Of a stretch of 64,000 bases of DNA, positions 1 through 9,198 are shown one piece after another; the stretch's first letter is position 1; each line of letters starts with the position of its first letter. The notes under the pieces are model-generated. The model was not told the origin of the DNA. It made no database searches and saw only the letters and a list, made by a program, of their open reading frames with translations. The stretch covers positions 40,687 to 104,686 of the forward strand of contig JAYRZB010000009.1 of assembly GCA_041916675.1 (NCBI GenBank), read 5' to 3'. The position numbers and the translations under genes were made by a program. Source of the DNA: JAYRZB01 sp041916675. Its GTDB lineage: Bacteria > Pseudomonadota > Alphaproteobacteria > Rhizobiales > Devosiaceae.

Positions 1-723
1 GGCAGTGACACCACCTCGGTCGGCATCACCAACGACGATGCGCAGTCCTTTGTGTTCGAAGACACTAACCTCTTCAGCTACAACCGCTTTACCGGCAGTG
101 ATCGGCAGGAAACGGGCCTTCGCGCCAATATCGGTGCCCGCTACCAGGCCAATTTCTCCGATGGCAGCTGGCTCGAGCTGATGGCCGGACAGTCCTTCCA
201 TCTGGCTGGCGCCAACGCGCTCTCCATCGCCGACCACGCCCAGACAGGCAACAGCACCGGGCTTGGCAACACCAACTCCTATCTGGTGCTTGGGGCCAAA
301 GGCTCGTTCATGGATGGCTTCACCACCGGCGCCAAGGTGCAGGTCGATACCACGACGCCAAGTGTTGAGCGCGTTTCCGCCTCGGTCCGCTATGACAACG
401 AAGGTTATACCGCCGGTACCGATTATCTCTACCGCGCCGCCAATCCGGCCCTCGGCGTGGCGCAGGACCAGCACGAGGTCTACGGCTATGTCGGCATTCC
501 TGTCGCCGACTATTGGCGGCTCACCGCTGGCGCCGGCTGGGATATTGCAACCTCCAATTGGCTCGAAGCCACTGCCGGTCTGAATTATGACGATGGTTAC
601 CTGCAATTTGGCGCAGCCGCGACACGCACTGGCCCCACGCACACCAGCCCGAATGACACCCGCTTTACCGGCAGCTTCCGCCTCAAGGCGCCAACCACCA
701 AGGGCATCGGTCTCGAATTTTGA
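1..723 (+). CDS. lptD: LPS-assembly protein LptD, C-terminal part (5' end outside window)
   Basis: The frame is open from base 1 to the TGA at 721-723, so only the last 240 residues are present. The translation is a run of alternating hydrophobic/polar strands typical of an outer-membrane beta-barrel and ends in a C-terminal Phe (GIGLEF), the usual barrel-insertion signature. The segment QSFVFEDTNLFSYNRF is characteristic of the LptD C-terminal domain. LptD with LptE places lipopolysaccharide in the outer leaflet. The downstream surA-pdxA-rsmA order is the standard lptD neighbourhood in alphaproteobacteria, which supports the call. An internal GTG at 52 is not the start. Confidence 0.9.
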   Translation, partial: GSDTTSVGITNDDAQSFVFEDTNLFSYNRFTGSDRQETGLRANIGARYQANFSDGSWLELMAGQSFHLAGANALSIADHAQTGNSTGLGNTNSYLVLGAKGSFMDGFTTGAKVQVDTTTPSVERVSASVRYDNEGYTAGTDYLYRAANPALGVAQDQHEVYGYVGIPVADYWRLTAGAGWDIATSNWLEATAGLNYDDGYLQFGAAATRTGPTHTSPNDTRFTGSFRLKAPTTKGIGLEF

Positions 724-836
724 CTGGCCTGCCCATTTCGATGCCGGAATGACTTGCGCCACACCGATTTTGGCCGCATTTCTCGACAAGAAACACCTTT
801 GACGCGGGCCGGTGTTCCAGCCCACCCCAACACTGG

Positions 837-1745
837 ATGATGACGATGGTTCGTACCCTGACTGCCCTGGTTCTTGGCCTGATGCTCATGGTGGGCATCG
901 CTGCCCCGGTCGCTGCGGCAACTGTGCGGGTCACCGTCAACCAGACCCCGATCACCGACGTTCAGATTGCCCAGCGCGTCAAGCTGCTGCAGCTTGAAGG
1001 TCGCGGCGGCGGCGCCACCAAGGCCGCAACCGAAGAACTGATCAACGAAACCCTGATGATGCAGGAAGCCAAGCGCCTCGGCATCGCCGTCACCGATGCG
1101 CAGGTCAACGACGCTATTCTCAACGTCGCCCGCAACATCAAGGTCAGCCGCGACAAGCTCGGGCAGATCCTGAACCAGGCCGGCGTGAACATCGAAACCC
1201 TCAAGGATCGTATGCGCGCCGCCATTGCCTGGTCGCAGGTGACGCAGGCAGCTGTCATGCCGCGGGTCCAGATTTCCGAAGCTGAGCTTGAGCGCCAGGC
1301 CGAAGGCAAGATCACCGCAGCCAACAGCTTTGACTATATCCTCAAGGAAGTCATTTTCGTGCTGCCGGGCGGCAAGGGCAACGCATCGGCCCGCACCGGG
1401 CAGGCCAACAGCTTCCGCAAGCAGTTCCAGGGCTGCGACTCGGCTGTGCAGTTGTCGACCAAGTTCACCGACGCAGCGGTGATCGACGTGGGCCGCCGCC
1501 ACGCCACCCAGCTTCCGGATGCCATTTCCAACGAACTGGCCAAGCTCAATGTCGGCGGCATCACCAAGCCGCGCGTTGTGCAGGGCGGGGTTTCCATGCT
1601 CGCAATCTGCGCCAAGGAAGTGGCGGAAGACACCACCTTCATCAAGGGCAACCTGCGACAGGAAGCCGGCAACGCTGCCATGAAGGGCGAGGTCGACGCC
1701 TACCTCAAGGAAATCCGCGCCAAGGCGCGCATCATCTACGGCTAA
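837..1745 (+). CDS. surA: SurA-like periplasmic chaperone / peptidyl-prolyl isomerase
   Basis: 302 residues. The N-terminus is a classic Sec signal peptide (hydrophobic core about residues 8-22, AxA-type cleavage near 27-28). It is followed by a SurA N-terminal helical chaperone domain (about 30-165) with the typical VNQTPIT and EELINETLMMQEAKRLGI segments. The remaining ~130 residues correspond to one degenerate parvulin-like domain, so the protein is shorter than E. coli SurA (two parvulin domains), as is common in alphaproteobacteria. It lies directly after lptD, whose barrel is a known SurA client. Three in-frame ATGs (837, 840, 846) leave the exact start open by a few residues. Confidence 0.82.
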   Translation: MMTMVRTLTALVLGLMLMVGIAAPVAAATVRVTVNQTPITDVQIAQRVKLLQLEGRGGGATKAATEELINETLMMQEAKRLGIAVTDAQVNDAILNVARNIKVSRDKLGQILNQAGVNIETLKDRMRAAIAWSQVTQAAVMPRVQISEAELERQAEGKITAANSFDYILKEVIFVLPGGKGNASARTGQANSFRKQFQGCDSAVQLSTKFTDAAVIDVGRRHATQLPDAISNELAKLNVGGITKPRVVQGGVSMLAICAKEVAEDTTFIKGNLRQEAGNAAMKGEVDAYLKEIRAKARIIYG

Positions 1746-1753
1746 CCCTCGAG

Positions 1754-1774
1754 CGGCCCCGGGCGCCGGGGCCG
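1754..1774. terminator. GC-rich hairpin after surA
   Basis: A 9-bp perfect stem (CGGCCCCGG / CCGGGGCCG) with a 3-nt loop lies 9 nt past the surA stop. Only a weak T-rich stretch follows, so it may be a partial terminator or an mRNA-stabilising hairpin rather than a strong intrinsic terminator. Confidence 0.45.
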
Positions 1775-1843
1775 TTCTGCATTTTCTGATTCCGTTGTTC
1801 GGGCCAGTGCGTTGATTTTCCGCACCAATTGAATGAGGCAACC

Positions 1844-2851
1844 GTGGCCGATCTTGCTCCGCTAGCCGTCAGCATGGGCGAACCGGCTGGGATCGGGCCC
1901 GATCTCATCCTCCAGCTTTATGCACACTGGGCCGAGAACGCCCTGCCCCCCTTCCTTCTGTTTGGCAATCTTGAATTCCTGCGCAACCGCGCCAGGCGCC
2001 TCGGCTATGATTTCGCCATCACCGCCGCCGACGCTGCCTCTACCGCAGAAACATTCGCCACAGCCCTGCCGGTCTTCCATATCGAAGGGCTGGTCTCGGA
2101 CAATCCGGGCAATGCCAGCCCGGTCTCTTCGCATGTCGTGATCGAATCCATCACCCGGGCAGTCACCGAAACCATGCGCGGCGCGTGCCGGGCGCTGGTG
2201 ACGGCGCCGATCCACAAGGCCGTCCTTTACGCCGCAGGCTTCCGGCACCCGGGGCATACCGAGTTTCTGGCTGACCTGTGTGCCAATGGCGGCACGCCCC
2301 GCCTGCCGGTGATGATGCTGGCCCATGAGGACCTGCGTGTCGTTCCCGTAACCATCCACGTGCCTATTCACGAGGTGCCCGCACTTCTGACGGCTGAACT
2401 CATCGCCGAAACCGTTCGGATCACCGCCCACGGCCTGCGCACCCGTTACGGCATTGAGCGGCCTCGACTAGCCATTGCCGGGCTCAACCCGCATGCGGGC
2501 GAAGGCGGCGCCATTGGACATGAAGAGGTCGATGTCATCCGCCCCGCCATCGCCACCCTACAGGCGGAAGGCATCGATGCCCTTGGCCCATTCCCGGGCG
2601 ACACCCTGTTCTATCCCCCGCAGTGGCGCAAATACGATGCGGTCATCGCCATGTATCATGATCAGGCGCTGATCCCGATCAAGACCATTGCCTTCGAAAG
2701 TGCGGTCAACGTTACGCTGGGCCTGCCCATCGTTCGCACCTCGCCCGACCACGGCACAGCGTTCGATCTTGCCGGAACCGGCGAAGGCTCCTCTGCGAGT
2801 TTCCTTGCGGCCATGCGGCTCGCCCACAAACTGACCGAGGACTTTGGCTGA
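1844..2851 (+). CDS. pdxA: 4-hydroxythreonine-4-phosphate dehydrogenase PdxA
   Basis: 335 residues from the GTG at 1844, which has a GAGG ribosome site at 1835-1838. A TTG at 1829 would add five residues. PdxA oxidises 4-phosphohydroxy-L-threonine with NAD in the DXP-dependent pyridoxal phosphate pathway. Family motifs are all present: N-terminal SMGEPAGIGPD, TAPIHK, PGHTEFLA with a metal-ligand His, LNPHAGEGG, MYHDQALIPIK and the C-terminal RTSPDHGTAFDLAG. Length is normal. It sits between surA and rsmA in the conserved lptD-surA-pdxA-rsmA block. Confidence 0.95.
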   Translation: MADLAPLAVSMGEPAGIGPDLILQLYAHWAENALPPFLLFGNLEFLRNRARRLGYDFAITAADAASTAETFATALPVFHIEGLVSDNPGNASPVSSHVVIESITRAVTETMRGACRALVTAPIHKAVLYAAGFRHPGHTEFLADLCANGGTPRLPVMMLAHEDLRVVPVTIHVPIHEVPALLTAELIAETVRITAHGLRTRYGIERPRLAIAGLNPHAGEGGAIGHEEVDVIRPAIATLQAEGIDALGPFPGDTLFYPPQWRKYDAVIAMYHDQALIPIKTIAFESAVNVTLGLPIVRTSPDHGTAFDLAGTGEGSSASFLAAMRLAHKLTEDFG

Positions 2852-2914
2852 GTTTGTGCTTGTCGCGCGCTGGCGCAGCCGATAATCGGGGCTGAACCAG
2901 CCACGGACTTTCCC

Positions 2915-3757
2915 TTGAGCCAGATCGACAACCTACCCCCGCTGCGCGAAGTGATCGCGACCCACGGCCTGCAAGCCAAAAAGCAGCTTGGGCAGAATTT
3001 CCTTCTCGACCTCAATCTCACCAGCCGCATCGCGCGCACAGCGGGCGATCTGCAGGGCGTCACCGTGATCGAAGTCGGCCCCGGCCCCGGCGGCCTCACC
3101 CGCGCCATTCTGGCGGCCGGTGCAAGGAAGGTCATCGCCATCGAGCGCGACGACCGCACCGCTCCTGCCCTTGCCCAGATCGCAGAGGCTTATCCCGGGC
3201 GTCTCGAAATCATTCCCGCCGATGCGCTGACAATCGACTACGCAAGGCTCGCCGATGGACCGACGCGCATCATTGCTAACCTGCCTTATAATATCGCGAC
3301 GCCGCTTCTGATCGGCTGGCTGACGGCTGAGCCTTGGCCGCCCTATTTCGAAAGCCTGACGCTGATGTTCCAGCGTGAAGTTGCCGAACGCATTTGCGCG
3401 AAGCCGGGCGAAAAGCCATTTGGACGTCTCGGCGTGCTGGCGGGCTGGCGCACCGAAGCACGCATTGCGTTTAATGTCGATCGCAACGCCTTTACCCCGC
3501 CCCCAAACGTAACCTCAACAGTTGTGCACCTGCTGCCCAAGCCAGTCGACCCCGGCATTGCCGTGCGCGATGTGGAAACCGTCACCAAGGCGGCATTCGG
3601 GCAACGGCGCAAGATGGTTCGGCAAAGTCTCAAAGCGCTCGGCGTACCGATGGAGCCCCTGTTGGCGGCCGCCGGGCTCAAGGGCGACGAGCGGGCGGAA
3701 GATCTGCCGATTTCGGCGTTTCTCGACCTCGCGCGCACCCTTGCGGCGCTACGTTAG
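2915..3757 (+). CDS. rsmA: 16S rRNA (adenine1518/1519-N6)-dimethyltransferase RsmA (KsgA)
   Basis: 280 residues from a TTG at 2915. This start gives the usual alphaproteobacterial N-terminus (SQIDNLPPLREVI), and no better ATG lies nearby. RsmA dimethylates two adjacent adenines in helix 45 of 16S rRNA late in 30S maturation. Visible motifs are KKQLGQNFLLD, the SAM-binding VIEVGPGPGGLTRA, the acidic end of beta-2 (AIERD) and the catalytic NLPYNIATPLL. FGQRRKM near residue 230 is the typical C-terminal domain motif. It is last in the forward block and convergent with gmk. Confidence 0.95.
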   Translation: MSQIDNLPPLREVIATHGLQAKKQLGQNFLLDLNLTSRIARTAGDLQGVTVIEVGPGPGGLTRAILAAGARKVIAIERDDRTAPALAQIAEAYPGRLEIIPADALTIDYARLADGPTRIIANLPYNIATPLLIGWLTAEPWPPYFESLTLMFQREVAERICAKPGEKPFGRLGVLAGWRTEARIAFNVDRNAFTPPPNVTSTVVHLLPKPVDPGIAVRDVETVTKAAFGQRRKMVRQSLKALGVPMEPLLAAAGLKGDERAEDLPISAFLDLARTLAALR

Positions 3758-3795
3758 TCCGACGCCGCATCTTCAGAAACTGAATCAACGTCCTC

Positions 3796-4434
3796 TCAAA
3801 GAGAATCGATCTGGTTCTGCAAGTCTTTGACGAAGCTGGGTAAATTTGTGAGGCGCGGCCGGGCCAGGCGCGCGGCGGCAAGGATCGACCGGACCCGCTG
3901 GGTCGACACTTCAAGATCCTTGTTGACGATCACATAGTCATACTCGCGGTAGTGCTCCATCTCGATTCGGGCGTTACGCAGCCGCTTTTCAATGGTGCCT
4001 TCGCTGTCCTGCGCCCGCCGCTCCAGCCGGGCCCGCAGTTCCTTGATCGAGGGCGGCAGGATGAACACCGTCACCATGTCGGCGCGGCTTTTTTCGTAGA
4101 GCTGCAGGGTTCCCTGATAGTCGATATCGAACAGGATATCGTTGCCGGCAGCCAGCTGTTCCTCCACCTTGGCGCGCGGCGTGGCGTAGTAGTTGTCATG
4201 CACCTTGGCCCACTCGAGCAGCTCGCCATTGTGGCGCATGCGCTCAAAGGTCGGCACATCGACAAAATAGTAGTGCGTGCCATCAATCTCGTCGGTGCGC
4301 CGCGCGCGCGTGGTCACAGATACCGAAAGCCGGATATTGGGATCGGCGCCGAACAGGGCCCGCGAAATAGAGGACTTACCGGCGCCCGAGGGCGAAGCAA
4401 TCACCAGCATGACCCCGCGTCGCGCAAATTCCAT
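3796..4434 (-). CDS. gmk: Guanylate kinase
   Basis: 212 residues. It phosphorylates GMP to GDP with ATP. The P-loop SPSGAGKSS is near residue 15, followed by the GMP-binding segment (SVTTRARRTDEIDGTHYYFV) and the lid. Length is standard. It starts 10 nt after the yicC stop and lies in the reverse-strand run mltG-yicC-gmk, so it is probably co-transcribed with them. The gene converges with rsmA. Confidence 0.95.
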   Translation of the reverse strand: MEFARRGVMLVIASPSGAGKSSISRALFGADPNIRLSVSVTTRARRTDEIDGTHYYFVDVPTFERMRHNGELLEWAKVHDNYYATPRAKVEEQLAAGNDILFDIDYQGTLQLYEKSRADMVTVFILPPSIKELRARLERRAQDSEGTIEKRLRNARIEMEHYREYDYVIVNKDLEVSTQRVRSILAAARLARPRLTNLPSFVKDLQNQIDSL

Positions 4435-4444
4435 TTCGGCCGCC

Positions 4445-5338
4445 CTATTCGATATTCTGAACCTGTTCGCGTAGTTGATCGATCACCGCTTTCAGGTCAA
4501 GCCCGATGCCGGTCAGCTCCACCGCATTGGATTTCGAGCACAGCGTGTTGGCCTCACGATTGAATTCCTGCGACAGGAAATCGAGCTTGCGCCCCACCGC
4601 GCCGCCGCCCCTGATCAGGGTTCGGGCACTCGCGATGTGGGAGGACAGCCGATCGAGTTCTTCGCGGATATCGGCCTTGGTCGCCAGCAGCATCGCCTCC
4701 TGTGCCAGCCGCTCCTCGGAAAATCCGCTGGCCGACTTCATCAAGTCGGCAACCTGCTGGCGCAGGCGATCCACTATCACCTCGCGGCTGCGCGACGGAT
4801 GCTGTTCGGCCTGCGCCGTCAAGGCTTCGATCTCGTCAAGCCGCTCCAGCAGTACTGCACCGAGGCGCTGCCCTTCCTCGTGCCGCGATTGCACAAGTCC
4901 CTCAACGCACTGGTCAACGCATGCAAGGATGGCTGCGTGCAGCGCTTCTTCCTCTTCAGGGCCAAGCGGCGTATCGCGCTGTTCCAGCACGCCTCGGAGC
5001 CCCAATATGCCATCAAGGCTTGGTTCGCGCGCATTGACCTGTGGGGCCAATTCCTTGAGCGCTTCGAGCACGGTGGCCAGTGCCTTGGTGTTGATCACCA
5101 CCTCTCCGCCAGACCCGGCCCGGTCGAGAGACAGGTTGAGCGTCACTGACCCGCGGCTGATTGCTGCACCGATCCGGCGACGCAACTCGGCCTCCAGCGC
5201 ATCGAGACCTGGCGCCAGCCGCATACGGATATCGAGACCGCGCCCATTGACCGATTTGAGCTCGCAGACAAAGTTTGCGCCGGCCGCATGCCCGGCGCCC
5301 CGGGCATAGCCGGTCATGCTCGCCAGCGATTTGCTCAT
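4445..5338 (-). CDS. yicC: YicC/YloC-family endoribonuclease
   Basis: 297 residues. The ATG at 5338 is preferred because AGGGG lies 5 nt upstream, whereas the GTG at 5344 would abut that site. The N-terminus SLASMTGYARG and the C-terminal DFLSQEFNREANTLCSKS segment, with the DIREELDRLSSH motif before it, are hallmarks of YicC proteins. Members of this family have been shown to be divalent-metal-dependent RNases in E. coli and B. subtilis. It starts 8 nt after the mltG stop and precedes gmk, a common arrangement. Confidence 0.92.
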   Translation of the reverse strand: MSKSLASMTGYARGAGHAAGANFVCELKSVNGRGLDIRMRLAPGLDALEAELRRRIGAAISRGSVTLNLSLDRAGSGGEVVINTKALATVLEALKELAPQVNAREPSLDGILGLRGVLEQRDTPLGPEEEEALHAAILACVDQCVEGLVQSRHEEGQRLGAVLLERLDEIEALTAQAEQHPSRSREVIVDRLRQQVADLMKSASGFSEERLAQEAMLLATKADIREELDRLSSHIASARTLIRGGGAVGRKLDFLSQEFNREANTLCSKSNAVELTGIGLDLKAVIDQLREQVQNIE

Positions 5339-5346
5339 CTTCACCC

Positions 5347-6483
5347 CTATTGCGGCGCAGCCTCGGCCGGCACTTCCTCGCCGGTCTGCTTGGCCATTTC
5401 AGCCTCGATCGCATCCTTGGCTGCATCTGCTTCGGCCTCAGCCGCACGGGCCGCCTCAGCCTCGATGGCACGCCATTTGGCCACGTTCTGTCTATGCTGG
5501 GCATAGGTTTCGGCAAACAGGTGGCCATCGGACGGCACCGGTCCGGCTGCCACGAAGTAGAGATTGTTGTTCTTGGCCGGATTGGCGGCAGCCTTGAGCG
5601 ATTCTACCCCGGGATTGGCAATCGGGCCCGGCGGCAGGGCGTCGATCTGATAGGTATTGTAGGGGGTCTTGGCTTCAATCTCGGACCGCTTCAAGCCACG
5701 CCCAAGCGTGCCCTGCCCTTTGGTGATCCCGTAAATGATCGTCGGGTCCGATTGCAGCCGCATCTTCTTTTTGAGCCGGTTGACGAAAACCGCTGCCACT
5801 TCGGCGCGTTCGCTGGCAACGCCGGTTTCCTTCTCGATGATCGAAGCCAGCACTACCAGTTCTTCGGGCGTCGAAATCGGCAGTTCCGGATCACGGGTGG
5901 CCCAGATGGCCGCCAGCTGTTCCTTCTGCGCGGCCTGCATGGCATCGAGCACCGATTGACGCGAGGCGCCCGGATCATAGTTGTAAGTATTGGGAAGGAT
6001 AGAGCCTTCTGGCGGCAAGGTCGGGATTTCACCGGTCAGATGAGTATCGGCATTGAGGCGATCCACCACCTGCCAGGCCGTAAAGCCTTCGGGAATGGTA
6101 ATGCCATATTGCACTGGCTTGCCTTCGGTGAGTTCCCGAAGCACCTCGGCCATGCTGGCATTGGCCGGCAGCCGGAACTCACCGGCCTTGATCTCACCCT
6201 GCTTCTTAAGCGCCATGCCACCAAGCTGGAAGATGAAACGGTTGCTGACCAGCCCCTTGCTCTCGAGGTTCTCGGCCACCGCGCCAAGACCGTTTCCGCG
6301 TTCGACCAGAAACGTCGTGCCTTCAGGAATAGTGCTATCGGTGTAGAAGCTGTGGGCGCCGTAAAGGAACACACCGCCGACAATAAGCAGGCCAAGAACA
6401 ACCAGCGTCAGCAACCCATTGATGATCTCGACAAAGCCGTTGCGGCTGCGGCGTCGGGCGCGCCTGGATTTGCGGTCATTCAT
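5347..6483 (-). CDS. mltG: Endolytic murein transglycosylase MltG
   Basis: 378 residues from the ATG at 6483 (an upstream in-frame GTG at 6501 would add six). A basic N-terminus (KSRRARRRSR) precedes one transmembrane helix (about residues 20-45), then a LysM-like domain and the YceG-like catalytic domain. The catalytic glutamate motif IIEKET and the downstream ERAEVAAVFVNRL and LQSDPTIIYG segments are intact. MltG cleaves nascent glycan strands at the inner membrane and sets glycan length. An Ala/Glu-rich tail (about 340-378) is low complexity. fabF lies upstream on the same strand. Confidence 0.93.
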   Translation of the reverse strand: MNDRKSRRARRRSRNGFVEIINGLLTLVVLGLLIVGGVFLYGAHSFYTDSTIPEGTTFLVERGNGLGAVAENLESKGLVSNRFIFQLGGMALKKQGEIKAGEFRLPANASMAEVLRELTEGKPVQYGITIPEGFTAWQVVDRLNADTHLTGEIPTLPPEGSILPNTYNYDPGASRQSVLDAMQAAQKEQLAAIWATRDPELPISTPEELVVLASIIEKETGVASERAEVAAVFVNRLKKKMRLQSDPTIIYGITKGQGTLGRGLKRSEIEAKTPYNTYQIDALPPGPIANPGVESLKAAANPAKNNNLYFVAAGPVPSDGHLFAETYAQHRQNVAKWRAIEAEAARAAEAEADAAKDAIEAEMAKQTGEEVPAEAAPQ

Positions 6484-6710
6484 CGAAGGCACTGCTCCCA
6501 CTCATCGCGGCGGTATGAACCAAGGCGCTTTGTTTGAACACTTTATCGCCTGCGACCGCAATTCACTTCAACCCGGAGTGCCCAGAAAATCGGGCATCAG
6601 GACGCGTGTAATAGACGACCCCGCACCAAACGCCCGGCTTATGCCAAGCCGTTTGGCAGTTGCCCGGTCCGCATGGTTGCAGATGCTGCGGAACAAGGGC
6701 CGCGATGTGG

Positions 6711-7979
6711 TCAGTGAACCTTCTTGAACACCAGCGAGGCGTTGGTGCCGCCAAACCCGAACGAGTTGGAAAGCGCCACGTTGATCTCTTTCTTGACCGG
6801 CTTGTGCGGCACGAGATCGATAACGGTACTGACCGAAGGATTGTCGAGGTTGATCGTCGGCGGCGCAATGCCGTCGCGCATGGCCAGCAGCGAGAAGATG
6901 GCCTCCACCGATCCGGCAGCGCCGAGCAGGTGGCCAATGGCCGATTTAGTCGAGGACATCGTAGCCTTGCTGGCAGCATCGCCTAGCATTCGCGTCACGG
7001 CGCCGAGTTCAATCTCGTCGCCGAGCGGCGTCGAAGTGCCGTGAGCGTTGATATAGTCAATCTCGGAAGGCGAGATGCCGGCACGCTTGATGGCGGCCTG
7101 CATGCAGCGGAAGCCTCCATCGCCATCTTCGGACGGGGCCGTGATGTGGTAGGCATCGCCGGAAAGGCCATAGCCCGCCACTTCGCCATAAATCTTGGCG
7201 CCGCGCGCTTTGGCGCGGTCGTAGTCTTCAAGCACGACAACGCCAGCGCCTTCGCCCATGACGAAGCCATCGCGGTCCTTGTCATAGGGCCGCGAAGCGC
7301 GGGTAGGATCGTCGTTGAAATTGGTTGAGAGCGCACGGCAGGCAGCAAATCCCGCCAGCGACAGACGGTTGACGCAGCTTTCTGCGCCACCGGCCACCAT
7401 CACGTCGGCATCGCCCAGCGCGATAAGACGCGCGGCATCGCCAATGGCATGGGCACCAGTCGAGCAGGCAGTGACCACCGAGTGGTTTGGGCCCTTGAGC
7501 CCAAAGCGGATCGACACATGGCCCGATGCCAGGTTGATCAGGCGCCCTGGGATAAAGAATGGGCTGATCCGGCGTGGCCCCTTCTCATGCAGGGTGATCG
7601 AGGCATCGTAAATGCCTCCCACCCCGCCGATACCCGAGCCGATCAGAACGCCGGTGCGCTCCTGCTCTTCGCGGGTCTTGGGCTCCACGCCAGCATCATG
7701 AATGGCCTGCGTTGCGGCGGCCATGGCGTAGATGATGAAAGGATCAACCTTGCGCTGTTCTTTCACATCCATCCATTCATCGGCGTTGAATTTCCCCTCG
7801 GCATAATCGCCAAGGGGAATTCGACAGGCGATCTGGCAGGCGATATCGTCGACTTGGAAGTCTTCGATGCGCTGGGCGCCGCTCTTGGATGCGAGAATGT
7901 TCGACCAGGTGGTTTCAACGCCACAGCCCAGAGGCGAGACGATACCCAATCCGGTGACGACAACGCGGCGCAGTTCCAT
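6711..7979 (-). CDS. fabF: Beta-ketoacyl-ACP synthase II FabF
   Basis: 422 residues, the family norm. It condenses malonyl-ACP with acyl-ACP in fatty-acid elongation. The Cys-His-His triad is visible: TACSTGAHA (nucleophile Cys), NAHGTSTPLGD and SAIGHLLGAAG. The C-terminal SNSFGFGGTNAS loop closes the fold. It lies 27 nt after acpP on the same strand, so enzyme and carrier protein are probably co-transcribed. Confidence 0.96.
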   Translation of the reverse strand: MELRRVVVTGLGIVSPLGCGVETTWSNILASKSGAQRIEDFQVDDIACQIACRIPLGDYAEGKFNADEWMDVKEQRKVDPFIIYAMAAATQAIHDAGVEPKTREEQERTGVLIGSGIGGVGGIYDASITLHEKGPRRISPFFIPGRLINLASGHVSIRFGLKGPNHSVVTACSTGAHAIGDAARLIALGDADVMVAGGAESCVNRLSLAGFAACRALSTNFNDDPTRASRPYDKDRDGFVMGEGAGVVVLEDYDRAKARGAKIYGEVAGYGLSGDAYHITAPSEDGDGGFRCMQAAIKRAGISPSEIDYINAHGTSTPLGDEIELGAVTRMLGDAASKATMSSTKSAIGHLLGAAGSVEAIFSLLAMRDGIAPPTINLDNPSVSTVIDLVPHKPVKKEINVALSNSFGFGGTNASLVFKKVH

Positions 7980-8006
7980 ATCGCTTTAACCGTCCCGTGG
8001 CTTTAG

Positions 8007-8243
8007 TTAGCCGACGGCCTTGGTGAGGAAGGAGACAGCGTCCCCGAAGGTCTGAATCTGCTCGGCAGCGTCATCGGGGATTTCGACCGAGAATTCTTCC
8101 TCGAAAGCCATCACCAGTTCGACCTGATCGAGCGAATCCGCGCCCAGATCGTCAATGAAGCTGGCCTTCTCGACGACCTTCTCCGCATCGACATTGAGGT
8201 GTTCCACAACGATTTTGCGGACCCGATCAGCGATATCGCTCAT
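8007..8243 (-). CDS. acpP: Acyl carrier protein
   Basis: 78 residues, strongly acidic. The GADSLDQVELVMAFEEEF segment carries the serine (in DSL) that receives 4'-phosphopantetheine. It carries the growing acyl chain between the Fab enzymes. It lies between fabG and fabF in the usual fabD-fabG-acpP-fabF order. The 205-bp space to fabG is the likely site of its own promoter, as is usual for highly expressed acpP. Confidence 0.97.
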   Translation of the reverse strand: MSDIADRVRKIVVEHLNVDAEKVVEKASFIDDLGADSLDQVELVMAFEEEFSVEIPDDAAEQIQTFGDAVSFLTKAVG

Positions 8244-8448
8244 ATTTGACTTCCCTTTTAACGGACAAGTTGCCTGGTTGTTCTTTTGATTGGCGCCGGG
8301 CCCCCGAGGGTGGGAACCGATGCCTTGTTGCGGATCACTGTAGGCAAGCCACAGGTGCCCCGCAAGGTAAGCTTCCGACGGTCAATTCCGGCGGAGGTAA
8401 CACACTTTATGGGCTTTGGCCATATAGCCAAAACCGCTCTCCCAACCC

Positions 8449-9186
8449 TTAGATCATCACCATTCCGCCGTTGACGTTCAGCGTGTGCCCGGTGATGTAG
8501 CCGGCCTGATCGCTGGCCAGAAACACCGCAGTTGCCGCCACTTCCTCAGACGTTCCGAGCCGCCCGGCGGGCACTTTGGCCAGAATGGCCTCGCGCTGCT
8601 TGTCGTTGAGTTCGTCGGTCATGGCCGAGGCGATAAAGCCGGGCGCTATGGTGTTTACAGTGATGTTGCGTGAGGCAACTTCATAGGCCAGAGCCTTGGA
8701 CATGCCGATCAGGCCCGCCTTGGAGGCTGCGTAGTTGCCCTGACCGGGATTGCCGACGACGCCAACCACCGATGAAATGCCGATGATGCGGCCGAACCGC
8801 TGCTTCATCATGCCCCGCAAGCAAGCGCGGGTGAGGTGGAAGGCAGCGGTGAGGTTCACCGCCAGCACTTCGTCCCACTCTTCATTCTTCATGCGCATGA
8901 ACAGGTTGTCGCGCGTCATTCCGGCGTTGTTGACCAGAATATCCAGTCCGCCGAGCGCAGCCTCTGCCGAGGGAATCAGTTTATCGACCTGATCGAGATC
9001 GGAGAGGTTGCATGGAATAACCTCAGCACCACCTTCGATCTCGGCGGCCACGTCATTGAGCGCCCCAACACGCGTTCCGCTCAGCGCCACTTTGGCGCCT
9101 GCCTTGGCCAGGGCCTTGGCGATGTCGCGCCCGATGCCGCCGCTGGCGCCGGTGATCAGCGCACGCTTTCCAGTTAGGTCGAACAT
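8449..9186 (-). CDS. fabG: 3-oxoacyl-ACP reductase FabG
   Basis: 245 residues. This SDR enzyme reduces 3-oxoacyl-ACP with NADPH. The cofactor motif TGASGGIG, NNAG, the catalytic Ser (ISSVVG) and YAASKAG (Tyr/Lys) are all present. VNTIAPGFIASAMTD and the C-terminal GHTLNVNGGMVM are typical FabG. It starts 12 nt after the fabD stop. Confidence 0.96.
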   Translation of the reverse strand: MFDLTGKRALITGASGGIGRDIAKALAKAGAKVALSGTRVGALNDVAAEIEGGAEVIPCNLSDLDQVDKLIPSAEAALGGLDILVNNAGMTRDNLFMRMKNEEWDEVLAVNLTAAFHLTRACLRGMMKQRFGRIIGISSVVGVVGNPGQGNYAASKAGLIGMSKALAYEVASRNITVNTIAPGFIASAMTDELNDKQREAILAKVPAGRLGTSEEVAATAVFLASDQAGYITGHTLNVNGGMVMI

Positions 9187-9198
9187 GAAAGTCCTTTC

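Noticed and set aside
597..1841. 414-residue reverse frame across lptD end and surA
   Set aside because: Fully antisense to well-supported genes; composition is typical of high-GC antisense frames and it shows no family motif.
5275..6537. 420-residue forward frame across mltG
   Set aside because: Antisense to MltG, whose catalytic motifs are intact; no recognisable features.
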